From: a virus
DNA: 29,470 nucleotides
IMG/VR virus record: IMGVR_UViG_3300009419_000066
Location: 1-29,470 of that record
Direction: 5' to 3' (one strand)
Shown one piece after another: positions 1-6,623 of this stretch; positions within the stretch are counted from its first letter, which is position 1; each line of letters opens with the position of its first letter. The notes under the pieces were generated by a model. The model ran no database searches and was not told the DNA's origin. It saw nothing but the letters and a program-made list of their open reading frames with translations. Both the position numbers and the translations under genes were made by a program.

Positions 1-354
1 CAGACCGCCCTCGCCAGTGTTTGCGCCTTCCGTTGCATATGCATCGGCATTGTTGGGCACGTTAAAATGATGCATTGTGCCTACAGTCTGCTCGATATAG
101 AGTGGCTGTGCGCTTGGGCTGCGCATTGTGTTTGATAGATCGGCAGATGCGCGGATGGCGCGTTCATCTGATATGGCTTGGTCTAAACCTGTGCCGCTTC
201 CGGCAATCAGCCGCATGGCTTTGGCCAGCGTTGGGTAAGTGCGGGCAAGTCGGCTGGTGACATCGGTCACATCATCGCCGTTTACTACTTGCTCCAAGGT
301 CAGCGCATCGGCACTGGCATCAATCAATTCTTGCTTTGTGATCGGCTCTAGCAT
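1..354 (-). CDS. Tail fibre/tailspike protein, N-terminal part (cut by window edge)
   Basis: An open frame of 118 codons starts at the ATG at 354 and runs off the left end of the window. The product begins MLEPITKQELIDASADALTL and continues with a TLEQVVNG-like segment and a run of RLARTYPTLAKAM type. This N-terminal sequence is typical of tail fibre or tailspike proteins of gammaproteobacterial phages, where it attaches the receptor-binding part to the tail tip. The receptor-binding part is outside the window. The gene follows the host-specificity protein and is separated from it by a terminator-like hairpin, so it may have its own level of expression. The start is supported by position and family resemblance; no strong ribosome binding site decides it. 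Confidence 0.8.
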   Translation of the reverse strand, partial: MLEPITKQELIDASADALTLEQVVNGDDVTDVTSRLARTYPTLAKAMRLIAGSGTGLDQAISDERAIRASADLSNTMRSPSAQPLYIEQTVGTMHHFNVPNNADAYATEGANTGEGGL

Positions 355-377
355 GATAAATCCTCAAATGACGGGCA

Positions 378-400
378 TAAAAAAACCCGCATCGGCGGGT
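378..400 (-). terminator. Intrinsic terminator after the host-specificity gene
   Basis: On the minus strand a 6-bp stem (GCGGGT at 395-400 pairs with ACCCGC at 385-390, loop of 4 nt) is followed directly by a run of seven T. It lies between the stop of the 855-residue tail protein and the tail-fibre start. Confidence 0.75.
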
Positions 401-416
401 CATGAATCGTGGTGGG

Positions 417-2984
417 CTAAGGGATCAACTCATCAATAAAATCAGAGTCGTTTTGATAGTACCGAGCATCGTAATTGACGCATTTCAAGCTGTTGGTCAT
501 GCGTCCAGCGTTAGACTTTTCGCCGACCAAAAATGCTTTTGCGCGGGTGTCATCGGTAGCGGTGATCATGTAGATGGTGCGTAGATACCGATCGTGCTCA
601 AGCACCAGCGGCAGCAGTGGTGCGCGTTCTAAAACCACGCTGTACGCATCAGCACCGGCAGTGCAGCCAATCGCATCAACCGAGCCATCATACAACTGCA
701 AGTGCATCGTGTAGCTCTTGGCCGGATCAAAAGTGCATGGCTGACTGGTTGTGACAATCAAGCCGGTTTGGGTTTCAATCTCCCCGTCCTGTGTGCCGGT
801 GCGCGTGTTGTCGGCAACCAAGATTCGGTCTTTGCGCACCAGCAAGTCAGACTCGCGCAGAGCTTCAAACTCGACCGATTCACGCTGGTACTTGAGTTTG
901 TTCCACGCCCGCCATGCCGAAAAATGCGCTTGCCAAGCATTACGCACCCCAACTGACGTGATCTTTTTCGGGTTCGTGATCAAGTCGTTTGGGATTTTCA
1001 GTACGGTCTTGGTGTCGTCTGCCGGATCGATCCATTCGTATTCAATGCCATCAAACGAGTTTTCAAGGCCAAATGTGATGGTACGCTTCTCGCTTTTCGG
1101 CACTTTGTTGCGGTGGTTAAATAGCAGCACCGAATCGTCAGTTTCGCGCTCAAAGCTCAGTTTGATCTGATTGCCTTGGCGGTACGCTTCGCAAAAAACC
1201 GCCTGCGCGATGGTCGTGGCGATTTCTTCAAAGCTCTGGTTTTCGCGGTCGAACGTGTAGCAAAACTCAGCCGCGCTGGGTGTGCCGAAATACTCCTCCA
1301 CATCAGCAATGGCCTGATAAATACCCGCCAAATCGACCTCAGACACATCGCGCCGACCAATAAACGCATCCAAACAGACCGATGCAAACGCATCAGCCGC
1401 GCTGTTGGTGGCCGTGCGTGTCGTGGTCATTGTGCCGGTGGCCACGTCATAAGTCGGCAATTTGCGCTGGACTAAAAAGTTCAGCTTGCGCTCTTTGACT
1501 GACAGTGCGCCCGATGTCGCTTGTGTACGCGCACGAGCAATGGTCACATCGCCGTATTGCTTGCGATCCAGTTCACGCGCAGAGTACAAATCGCGCCACT
1601 TCACTTCATCAACAATCGTTCCGGCAAAGTCAAAATCCGTTTCATTGGTGCGCCGAATCTTGATCTTGCAGCGACCCGTAAAGCCCGTGAACAAGTAGAT
1701 GGTCTTGGCAATCGTGTCCTTGACCGTCGATGACCCCTCTATCGAGAAAATGGTGGTTTCTGAAAAACCGTTCGGCTCGTCATCCAGATCCACCGGCGTG
1801 ACCACGACCTCAAAGTCATTGCGCCACGAGTATTGAGCCGACCCGTTTTCAGCGTACAAGCCATTCAGCGCGACAAAATTCAGGATGAAATGGGTGCGCT
1901 GTGGATCTTCAACAACAAAATCACCGACCCATCGAAAACTGACCAGCGAAAAAGTCGGTGACTTGAGGTTTGTACGTTGATCGGTGCGGCCGTCGATTGA
2001 CTCAGGCAAGCCCAGTTTGTCCCAAGCACCATTGACAGCCGCCGGATCGGACAAAACAATCGTGCGCTGGGCAACAGAAGCAACAACATAGCTGCCGTTT
2101 AGGTTTAGGCTGTTGGGTTGATAGCCCTCGTCTATCCACTCAAACGGTGCATCACGTACTCGAATGACATCGCCAACTTTAAACGATGCCCGAAAATCTC
2201 GGCTTGATCCTGTGTCAAGACAGATCTGATTCGGGTATTGAAAATACACGTCATTCGATCCGCCAAAGTCGATGGCGTTCGGCGCTCGCAGCACTTGGCC
2301 GTTGACCGAGTTTGACTTGATGACCTGATACGGTGGCTCCTCGATCAGTTCGCCGTATTGCTTAAAAGGTGTGCCGGTGTCGATATTCTCGTTCAGCTCA
2401 TAAAGCTGGACTGACGCGCCCTCGATGTCAGCAATGCGGGTTTCGCCATCGTATGCGTCTTTGATATCAAATGTTCCACGACCAACAACGCCGATCATAT
2501 GTTCGATTTCAATATTGTTTTCAAACACCGAGTACGGCACTGCGATCAAGTCCGGCGTGCTACGCACAGTCCCAAAAATATCAGGGATTCTGCCGTTCGG
2601 CCTTGGCTTATTGCCACGGCTGGATAGCTCATTGTTCGGGCTGCCCTGCGTCTGATTGCGTGCGGTCGGTATCGCTGGTACTGGCATTAACAGCGCAACA
2701 GCCACCGACACGACCACAGACACGGCAATCACGATCAGGGTAAAAGGGTCGGCAGGATACACGACAACGTAGAACACGCCATCCAACGTCCGCAGGTGAT
2801 CAAGATCGGCTTGGCTGTCTGGTGTCACGTCATGATCGAGTGCAACGTAATGGTGATATAGCCGTGCGGTGTCTGGCCAAACGTCAAACTGAGTCTTGAG
2901 ATAATCAAAAACATCGTCAACTGTGGCGCGTGTCCAACTGTCCGGCGCGTACACATCCCGCGCAATAACCACTTGCTTAATCAT
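417..2984 (-). CDS. Tail tip host-specificity protein (lambda gpJ-like)
   Basis: The 855-residue product is the size of a central tail tip protein. A hydrophobic stretch lies near residues 80-100. It is followed by PRPNGRIPDIFGTVRSTPDL, a segment typical of the phage tail attachment protein J family in gammaproteobacterial siphoviruses. The rest has repeated beta-rich segments, compatible with fibronectin-like and tip-attachment domains. The role is inferred to be forming the tail tip and contacting the host surface, together with the fibre encoded downstream. It overlaps the upstream NlpC/P60-like gene by ATGA, showing translational coupling in the late operon. The usual gpI-like gene between the K-like and J-like genes is absent. 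Confidence 0.85.
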   Translation of the reverse strand: MIKQVVIARDVYAPDSWTRATVDDVFDYLKTQFDVWPDTARLYHHYVALDHDVTPDSQADLDHLRTLDGVFYVVVYPADPFTLIVIAVSVVVSVAVALLMPVPAIPTARNQTQGSPNNELSSRGNKPRPNGRIPDIFGTVRSTPDLIAVPYSVFENNIEIEHMIGVVGRGTFDIKDAYDGETRIADIEGASVQLYELNENIDTGTPFKQYGELIEEPPYQVIKSNSVNGQVLRAPNAIDFGGSNDVYFQYPNQICLDTGSSRDFRASFKVGDVIRVRDAPFEWIDEGYQPNSLNLNGSYVVASVAQRTIVLSDPAAVNGAWDKLGLPESIDGRTDQRTNLKSPTFSLVSFRWVGDFVVEDPQRTHFILNFVALNGLYAENGSAQYSWRNDFEVVVTPVDLDDEPNGFSETTIFSIEGSSTVKDTIAKTIYLFTGFTGRCKIKIRRTNETDFDFAGTIVDEVKWRDLYSARELDRKQYGDVTIARARTQATSGALSVKERKLNFLVQRKLPTYDVATGTMTTTRTATNSAADAFASVCLDAFIGRRDVSEVDLAGIYQAIADVEEYFGTPSAAEFCYTFDRENQSFEEIATTIAQAVFCEAYRQGNQIKLSFERETDDSVLLFNHRNKVPKSEKRTITFGLENSFDGIEYEWIDPADDTKTVLKIPNDLITNPKKITSVGVRNAWQAHFSAWRAWNKLKYQRESVEFEALRESDLLVRKDRILVADNTRTGTQDGEIETQTGLIVTTSQPCTFDPAKSYTMHLQLYDGSVDAIGCTAGADAYSVVLERAPLLPLVLEHDRYLRTIYMITATDDTRAKAFLVGEKSNAGRMTNSLKCVNYDARYYQNDSDFIDELIP

Positions 2985-3331
2985 CTGTAAAACCTCACGC
3001 GGTCAAAGCCGATTGCAGCAACATCAAGCGGCATGTACTGCACACCCTGCTCGGTGATATGCAAAACCTTGCGACGATAAAAAAGCCCGACATGTGGGCT
3101 TTGTTTGCGTCCGTGCATCAGCACAATGCAAGGGGATTCTGGTTCGGTCAGTCGCTCAAAAGCTCTGGTGTCGTCACGCTGCAACCCGCTGCCATCGCTG
3201 ACCGCCCTGAGGATGCCTGCTGTACGCGCTGACAAATCATCACCAGTGATCAACTGCCAACCCTCGCACACAAGATGCACGCAGTTGTAACGCTGCTTGT
3301 GATACGTCCGGTCAAATAGGGCATCAATCAC
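2981..3331 (-). CDS. NlpC/P60-like tail tip peptidase (lambda gpK-like)
   Basis: A 116-residue protein with a Cys in YNCVHLVCEGWQ near residue 17 and a His in PHVGLFYR near residue 80. This is the Cys...His spacing of NlpC/P60-type cysteine peptidases. In siphoviruses a protein of this fold sits next to the J protein and helps the tail tip cross the peptidoglycan. The gene lies between a DUF1833-type tail protein and the J-like protein, overlapping both by 4 bp. The short length fits the compact versions seen in this tail type. The third catalytic residue cannot be assigned by eye. Confidence 0.8.
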   Translation of the reverse strand: MIDALFDRTYHKQRYNCVHLVCEGWQLITGDDLSARTAGILRAVSDGSGLQRDDTRAFERLTEPESPCIVLMHGRKQSPHVGLFYRRKVLHITEQGVQYMPLDVAAIGFDRVRFYR

Positions 3332-3831
3332 AGATAGCCACTCAGCGACGGATAATCGACAAAGCTATAAATCTGACCCGTTTTCGTGTTGTTGAGCTGC
3401 TGCGCCATAGCAACAAACGTGGTCGATCCGCTGTTGTCCCGACTCATGTTCGACACTTCGAGCGTCTTGAGCGTGTAAATCGGCGCGCTCAAGTCGTCAT
3501 GCCGATACAGCCGATACTTGATCGTTGGCTTCACGTCTGCAAATGCACCCGACAACACCGCGTCAATATCGTCAGCAAGTTGGTTACCCATGTCCGCGAT
3601 GCTGACCCGCAGCGACTGATCAAGATCATCTGTCGTGCTGCCGCGCTCGATGAGCAAAGGCACATACTGATAGGCATGCGTGGTTGCATCTTCATGCGTC
3701 ACAGTCACACCTGCCGTCGCATTGCGCACAACGTAATACGTTTGCGCAAACGATGGATGGGCAACTTCAAGGCATTCAAGCTGCACCACACTACCGGCGC
3801 GATTCAAGAAAAACTCGGCATACTCACTCAC
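3328..3831 (-). CDS. DUF1833-type minor tail protein
   Basis: A 167-residue protein beginning MSEYAEFFLNRAGSVVQLEC. The N-terminal segment, a central LDQSLRVSIADMG segment and a C-terminal SFVDYPSLSGYL fit the DUF1833 family of phage minor tail proteins. Such proteins occur between the tape measure and the peptidase/J pair, as here. The function is probably structural at the tail tip; there is no catalytic motif. It shares 4-bp overlaps with both neighbours. Confidence 0.75.
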   Translation of the reverse strand: MSEYAEFFLNRAGSVVQLECLEVAHPSFAQTYYVVRNATAGVTVTHEDATTHAYQYVPLLIERGSTTDDLDQSLRVSIADMGNQLADDIDAVLSGAFADVKPTIKYRLYRHDDLSAPIYTLKTLEVSNMSRDNSGSTTFVAMAQQLNNTKTGQIYSFVDYPSLSGYL

Positions 3832-4313
3832 GTCATCGACTCCACGTTTTCGAGTGCATCCGGCAGATCCACGTTCACCAGCTGCTCAAGCTCTGGCACG
3901 CCGCCAACAATGCCAGATTCCCAAGCATCGACAATCGCCTGATCGAACGCGTAATCAGGCGTGATTGCGCGTGCTTCGATCTGTGCTGTCACCGTGTGCG
4001 CCTTGCCAGTCTTTGCCGCCAGCATCAATGTGGCGGGCACAAAATGGCAGTCGTAATCCTGCATCTGGTGATCATCAATAATAAGACGCGCGACAAACGG
4101 CTGTGATGGATTGCGCTGCCAGATCCGGTAAAACGCCATAAGATACTGATAACCAGCCTGATCAGTTGTCCAGCTTAGATTGACCATATGGCTTGCGCCC
4201 AGCACATCGACCTCAAAACGACTTGCGCCGCCGTTCAATTGCTGGGCATTTACACCATTGCCGAACTGCACAGAGTACCCAGCCTGAGTCGGCTTTAGCA
4301 TCAGACGATTCAT
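3828..4313 (-). CDS. Putative minor tail protein
   Basis: A 161-residue protein that I cannot place in a named family. It begins MNRLMLKPTQAGYSVQFGNG and is rich in short beta-prone segments without membrane spans. It is the first gene after the second late promoter-terminator module and is coupled by a 4-bp overlap to the DUF1833-type gene. That position, just before the tip proteins, suggests a distal tail or tail-tip structural role comparable to lambda gpM/gpL. The assignment rests on context. Confidence 0.65.
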   Translation of the reverse strand: MNRLMLKPTQAGYSVQFGNGVNAQQLNGGASRFEVDVLGASHMVNLSWTTDQAGYQYLMAFYRIWQRNPSQPFVARLIIDDHQMQDYDCHFVPATLMLAAKTGKAHTVTAQIEARAITPDYAFDQAIVDAWESGIVGGVPELEQLVNVDLPDALENVESMT

Positions 4314-4332
4314 TTTTGAGTCCCTGTAAAGA

Positions 4333-4361
4333 CAAAAAAGCCCGCAAGTGCGGGCTTTTTA
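4333..4361 (-). terminator. Strong terminator downstream of the second late promoter
   Basis: A perfect inverted repeat (AAAAAGCCCGCA at 4335-4346 and its complement at 4349-4360) gives a GC stem with T runs on both strands, so it could work in both directions. On the minus strand it lies about 40-60 nt past the expected start of the promoter at 4404-4432. It also lies after the antirepressor gene. This is the arrangement of a Q-dependent tR' terminator. Confidence 0.85.
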
Positions 4362-4403
4362 AATTGTGGCTGTGATCAACTGACAGTTAGTCACAATAGA
4401 GAA

Positions 4404-4432
4404 AAGATACCCTAAAGCTGCAGGGATGGCAA
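4404..4432 (-). promoter_or_regulatory. Second copy of the late (Q-type) promoter
   Basis: On the minus strand the -35 is TTGCCA (4432-4427), the spacer is 17 bp, and the -10 is TATCTT (4409-4404). From the -35 through the T run after the -10, 26 of 31 bases match the promoter at 19419-19447 just downstream of Q. The ATCCCTGCA part of the spacer is identical in both. It directly abuts the stop of the antirepressor gene and is followed by a terminator. I infer that Q acts here to restore late transcription of the tail-tip genes. Confidence 0.7.
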
Positions 4433-5275
4433 TTAGTTACGCTTGCGGAAAAATGCAGCCACTTCAAGCATGCCATTGCTTCGCATCATATCCATCATGG
4501 CCTTCTGGTGATCAACAATTGGTGCAACATCAATCAGCATCTCAGTATCAATCAGGCTTCTGGCATACACTCGCTGCTCACGCAAATTCAGATTCACAAA
4601 AAAGCGATGCTCAGAAGCGTCAGGATTTTTTGCAAGCAATGGCACAAGCTGACTGGTAATCAACAAAGACACCTCAGATGCAAGACAAGCATACATCGGC
4701 TCGGCCTTCAGTTTTGGTGCTGGCTGTGCTGTCAGTTCCATATCGGTCAGCAGCTTCTTTGCATCATCAAAATGCACTTGTAGCAACTGGCTATATTTTG
4801 CAATGTTGAAATGTCGGTTATGACGCGACCACATAGACGCATAGATTTTACGGTTGCCCTGTGCGCGACGATCTACGATTTTGTGTAGCTCGGCCTGCTG
4901 CTCTGGTGTGATTGCTGCACGGTGGTTAATCGCTTGGCCTTTTGTCCAGTAGTCCCACAATACATCATCACATTCATTTTGATATTTGATGATGGTGTCA
5001 CGCAACTCTGGACGTACTTTGTTGGCACTGATAGTCATCAACCAGCCAAACAGCTTGCGCACGGGAAGGCAGATCATTGATTGAATGCCACCGTTTGAAG
5101 GTATGGTGATTTCCACCATACCCTGAGCAAAGCGTTGTTTAATCTTTACAAATTGCGATTTCCAATCCAAACCCATACCTTCAACAATGGGTTTCATGGG
5201 TGTGTATGGCTGACCATTGCACTCGACAATGTACAATTCTGCGCCGTGGAAAGGAACGGTGATAGCTGAAGTCAT
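4433..5275 (-). CDS. ant: Phage antirepressor with P22_AR_N domain
   Basis: A 280-residue protein starting MTSAITVPFHGAELYIVECN and continuing with a PMKPIVEGMGLDWKSQ segment. Together with VRKLFGWLMTISANKVRPEL and the QNECDDVLWDYW segment (residues about 1-115), this is the P22_AR_N domain of antirepressors. The C-terminal half (about 125-280) is a different, helical domain that I do not recognise. Antirepressors of this kind bind and inactivate the phage CI repressor, promoting induction. The start is supported by AGGAG 9 nt upstream. The gene has a long structured leader and its own promoter and lies inside the tail module, so it is probably controlled separately from its neighbours. The target is inferred to be the CI at 23.7 kb. 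Confidence 0.85.
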   Translation of the reverse strand: MTSAITVPFHGAELYIVECNGQPYTPMKPIVEGMGLDWKSQFVKIKQRFAQGMVEITIPSNGGIQSMICLPVRKLFGWLMTISANKVRPELRDTIIKYQNECDDVLWDYWTKGQAINHRAAITPEQQAELHKIVDRRAQGNRKIYASMWSRHNRHFNIAKYSQLLQVHFDDAKKLLTDMELTAQPAPKLKAEPMYACLASEVSLLITSQLVPLLAKNPDASEHRFFVNLNLREQRVYARSLIDTEMLIDVAPIVDHQKAMMDMMRSNGMLEVAAFFRKRN

Positions 5276-5540
5276 GCTGACTTACTCCTGTGTATGAGAT
5301 TTAGCCCTACTTTTGGATAGGGCGGACGGGAGCCAAAAACCGTACACAGTCGGCGGGCGTATTCCCTGACAAGTCAGGTGTTGTATTAGCCGCACTCCCG
5401 TCCATAACCTCATAACCACCAACGGCCTCGCAAGCTCGAAGTGGATGATCAGAATAAGACGGACTTCACCTTTTTACAGGCAAAATAATAGCCACGATGA
5501 CGCTGTGACAAAACGCTATACAGGGTGTTTTCAGCACCTG
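5276..5540 (-). ncRNA. Structured antirepressor leader RNA, C4-like antisense RNA candidate
   Basis: About 265 nt without an ORF lie between the promoter and the antirepressor start. On the minus strand I see: a hairpin at the 5' end (GGTG/CACC); an 18-nt segment GCTTGCGAGGCCGTTGGT (5435-5418); a 9-bp long-range helix GGACGGGAG (5403-5395) with CTCCCGTCC (5332-5324); an inner hairpin CCTGAC/GTCAGG (5378-5365); and a hairpin GCCCTA/TAGGGC (5323-5304) just before the ribosome binding site. C4 antisense RNAs are known upstream of antirepressor genes in P1/P7-like and many other proteobacterial phages. I infer the same class from position and architecture, not from a covariance-model match. The exact 3' end of any processed RNA is unknown. 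Confidence 0.65.
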
Positions 5541-5545
5541 ACAAC

Positions 5546-5574
5546 AATGTATGATAGATAGACTATTTAGTCAA
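5546..5574 (-). promoter_or_regulatory. Antirepressor promoter with palindromic operator
   Basis: On the minus strand the -35 is TTGACT (5574-5569), the spacer is 17 bp and the -10 is TACATT (5551-5546), a near-consensus sigma-70 promoter. The 12-bp palindrome GACTA-AA-TAGTC overlaps the -35, where a repressor could bind. It differs from the CI operator motif elsewhere in the window. Confidence 0.7.
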
Positions 5575-5579
5575 CAGTG

Positions 5580-6038
5580 CTAAAAATCAAGATGACTTGG
5601 CAACTTTAGCTTTACCCCATACTGACCCTCGCCATCATCATCTTTCCAGCCGCCGACAATCACAGCGTCAACTTGATAAATGGCATGCAAGTCCATTTTT
5701 TTAGATGTTAAAAACTCTTTAAATTTGATGGCATCTTTGCTAGAAAAATAGCCAACTGTCTGATTGCTGATAGATACCTTAAAAGCATTACTGTCATAAG
5801 GATTTTTTGGCTCATGCTGCACGGTTGCGCCCAAAAAAACCTTTTTGCTGTCTTCGGTCTTTTTTCCTGCAATGCTTTTTAAGGCTGTCTGATAACTTGC
5901 TTCACCGACAATCTCAAAATTGTACAGATCAATATCAGGCATACCAGATGCAGAACCTAAAGCCGGAAGACGCGCCTTTCTTTGGGATACAAAAAACAAT
6001 GTCGCCGCCGCCAAACCAATCAAAATCAGCCAAATCAT
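5580..6038 (-). CDS. Membrane-anchored HIRAN-domain protein
   Basis: A 152-residue protein with an N-terminal hydrophobic segment (residues 2-18, MIWLILIGLAAATLFFVS) followed by a basic stretch, so it is probably anchored in the inner membrane. Residues about 38-110 resemble the HIRAN fold: IVGEASYQ at the start, HEPKNPYDSNAFKVS in the middle and VGYFSSKDA near the end. HIRAN domains bind DNA 3' ends when fused to helicases, but free-standing versions are poorly understood. The gene lies with a DUF4468 gene between tape measure and antirepressor, a typical moron position. It is visibly richer in A+T than the tail genes. The role in the phage is unknown; an effect on the host cell surface or exclusion is conceivable. 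Confidence 0.75.
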   Translation of the reverse strand: MIWLILIGLAAATLFFVSQRKARLPALGSASGMPDIDLYNFEIVGEASYQTALKSIAGKKTEDSKKVFLGATVQHEPKNPYDSNAFKVSISNQTVGYFSSKDAIKFKEFLTSKKMDLHAIYQVDAVIVGGWKDDDGEGQYGVKLKLPSHLDF

Positions 6039-6050
6039 TTAGATCATCTC

Positions 6051-6563
6051 CTACCAGTTGTCGCCTGACGAGCCATCGCCAGACTCAAGATAGGATTTCA
6101 TCTCTTGATTGAGCTTATTTACATAATTTGTGGTTTCTGTTTTCCCGTACTCGATAAATATTGGAGTTGGTGGAATAGGGAATCCCATGCTGACCTGTGC
6201 TGCTGGTCGCTGTACCTGCAAAAAATCACTGTAGATTGTCCGAACCCGACCATCTTTTGTGTCGATCTTGATTGTAAAAGAGATTCGGTAATCAGAAAGT
6301 CCGATGCACCGCCAGCCACTACAAGGAAAATCCGCCATACCTTTTACAAGCATAGAGCCTGTTTCCTTGTCATCAAACTGAATCACATCATTTGCTGAAA
6401 CAAACTTCTTGGCAATCCATGCTTTTGATTTCGTATATATCTGCTCCTTGGTAAGATTTGGAACTTCTAATACCGATTCAATAGCCCCTAAAGGCTCTTT
6501 TGCTGCAAAAGAAGTTGCAGATACAATCAGGGCTGAAGCAGCAATAGCTAATCGGACTGACAT
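6051..6563 (-). CDS. Exported DUF4468-like protein
   Basis: The start at 6563 is chosen because MSVRLAIAASALIVSATSFA is a clean signal peptide with cleavage near TSFA-AKE, and AAGGA lies about 9 nt upstream; a longer frame begins at 6620. The mature protein of about 150 residues contains IYTKSKAWIAKKFVSANDVI and ETGSMLVKGMADFPC segments and a RISFTIKIDTKDGRVR strand pattern, as in the DUF4468 (TBP-like fold) family of exported proteins. The protein is predicted to be periplasmic or lipid-independent extracytoplasmic. It is the first gene of the accessory cassette behind its own promoter. Its benefit to the lysogen or virion is unknown. Confidence 0.75.
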   Translation of the reverse strand: MSVRLAIAASALIVSATSFAAKEPLGAIESVLEVPNLTKEQIYTKSKAWIAKKFVSANDVIQFDDKETGSMLVKGMADFPCSGWRCIGLSDYRISFTIKIDTKDGRVRTIYSDFLQVQRPAAQVSMGFPIPPTPIFIEYGKTETTNYVNKLNQEMKSYLESGDGSSGDNW

Positions 6564-6591
6564 TTTATAAATCCTTGTTGAATGAAGGCCA

Positions 6592-6620
6592 AAAATAACA
6601 CCTGATCTAAAACAGATCAA
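6592..6620 (-). promoter_or_regulatory. Moron-cassette promoter
   Basis: On the minus strand the -35 is TTGATC (6620-6615), the spacer is 17 bp and the -10 is TATTTT (6597-6592), starting 3 bp after the tape-measure stop. The inverted repeat TGATCT-N5-AGATCA overlaps the -35 and could be an operator. The expected transcript starts about 22 nt before the DUF4468 ATG. Confidence 0.6.
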
Positions 6621-6623
6621 ATG

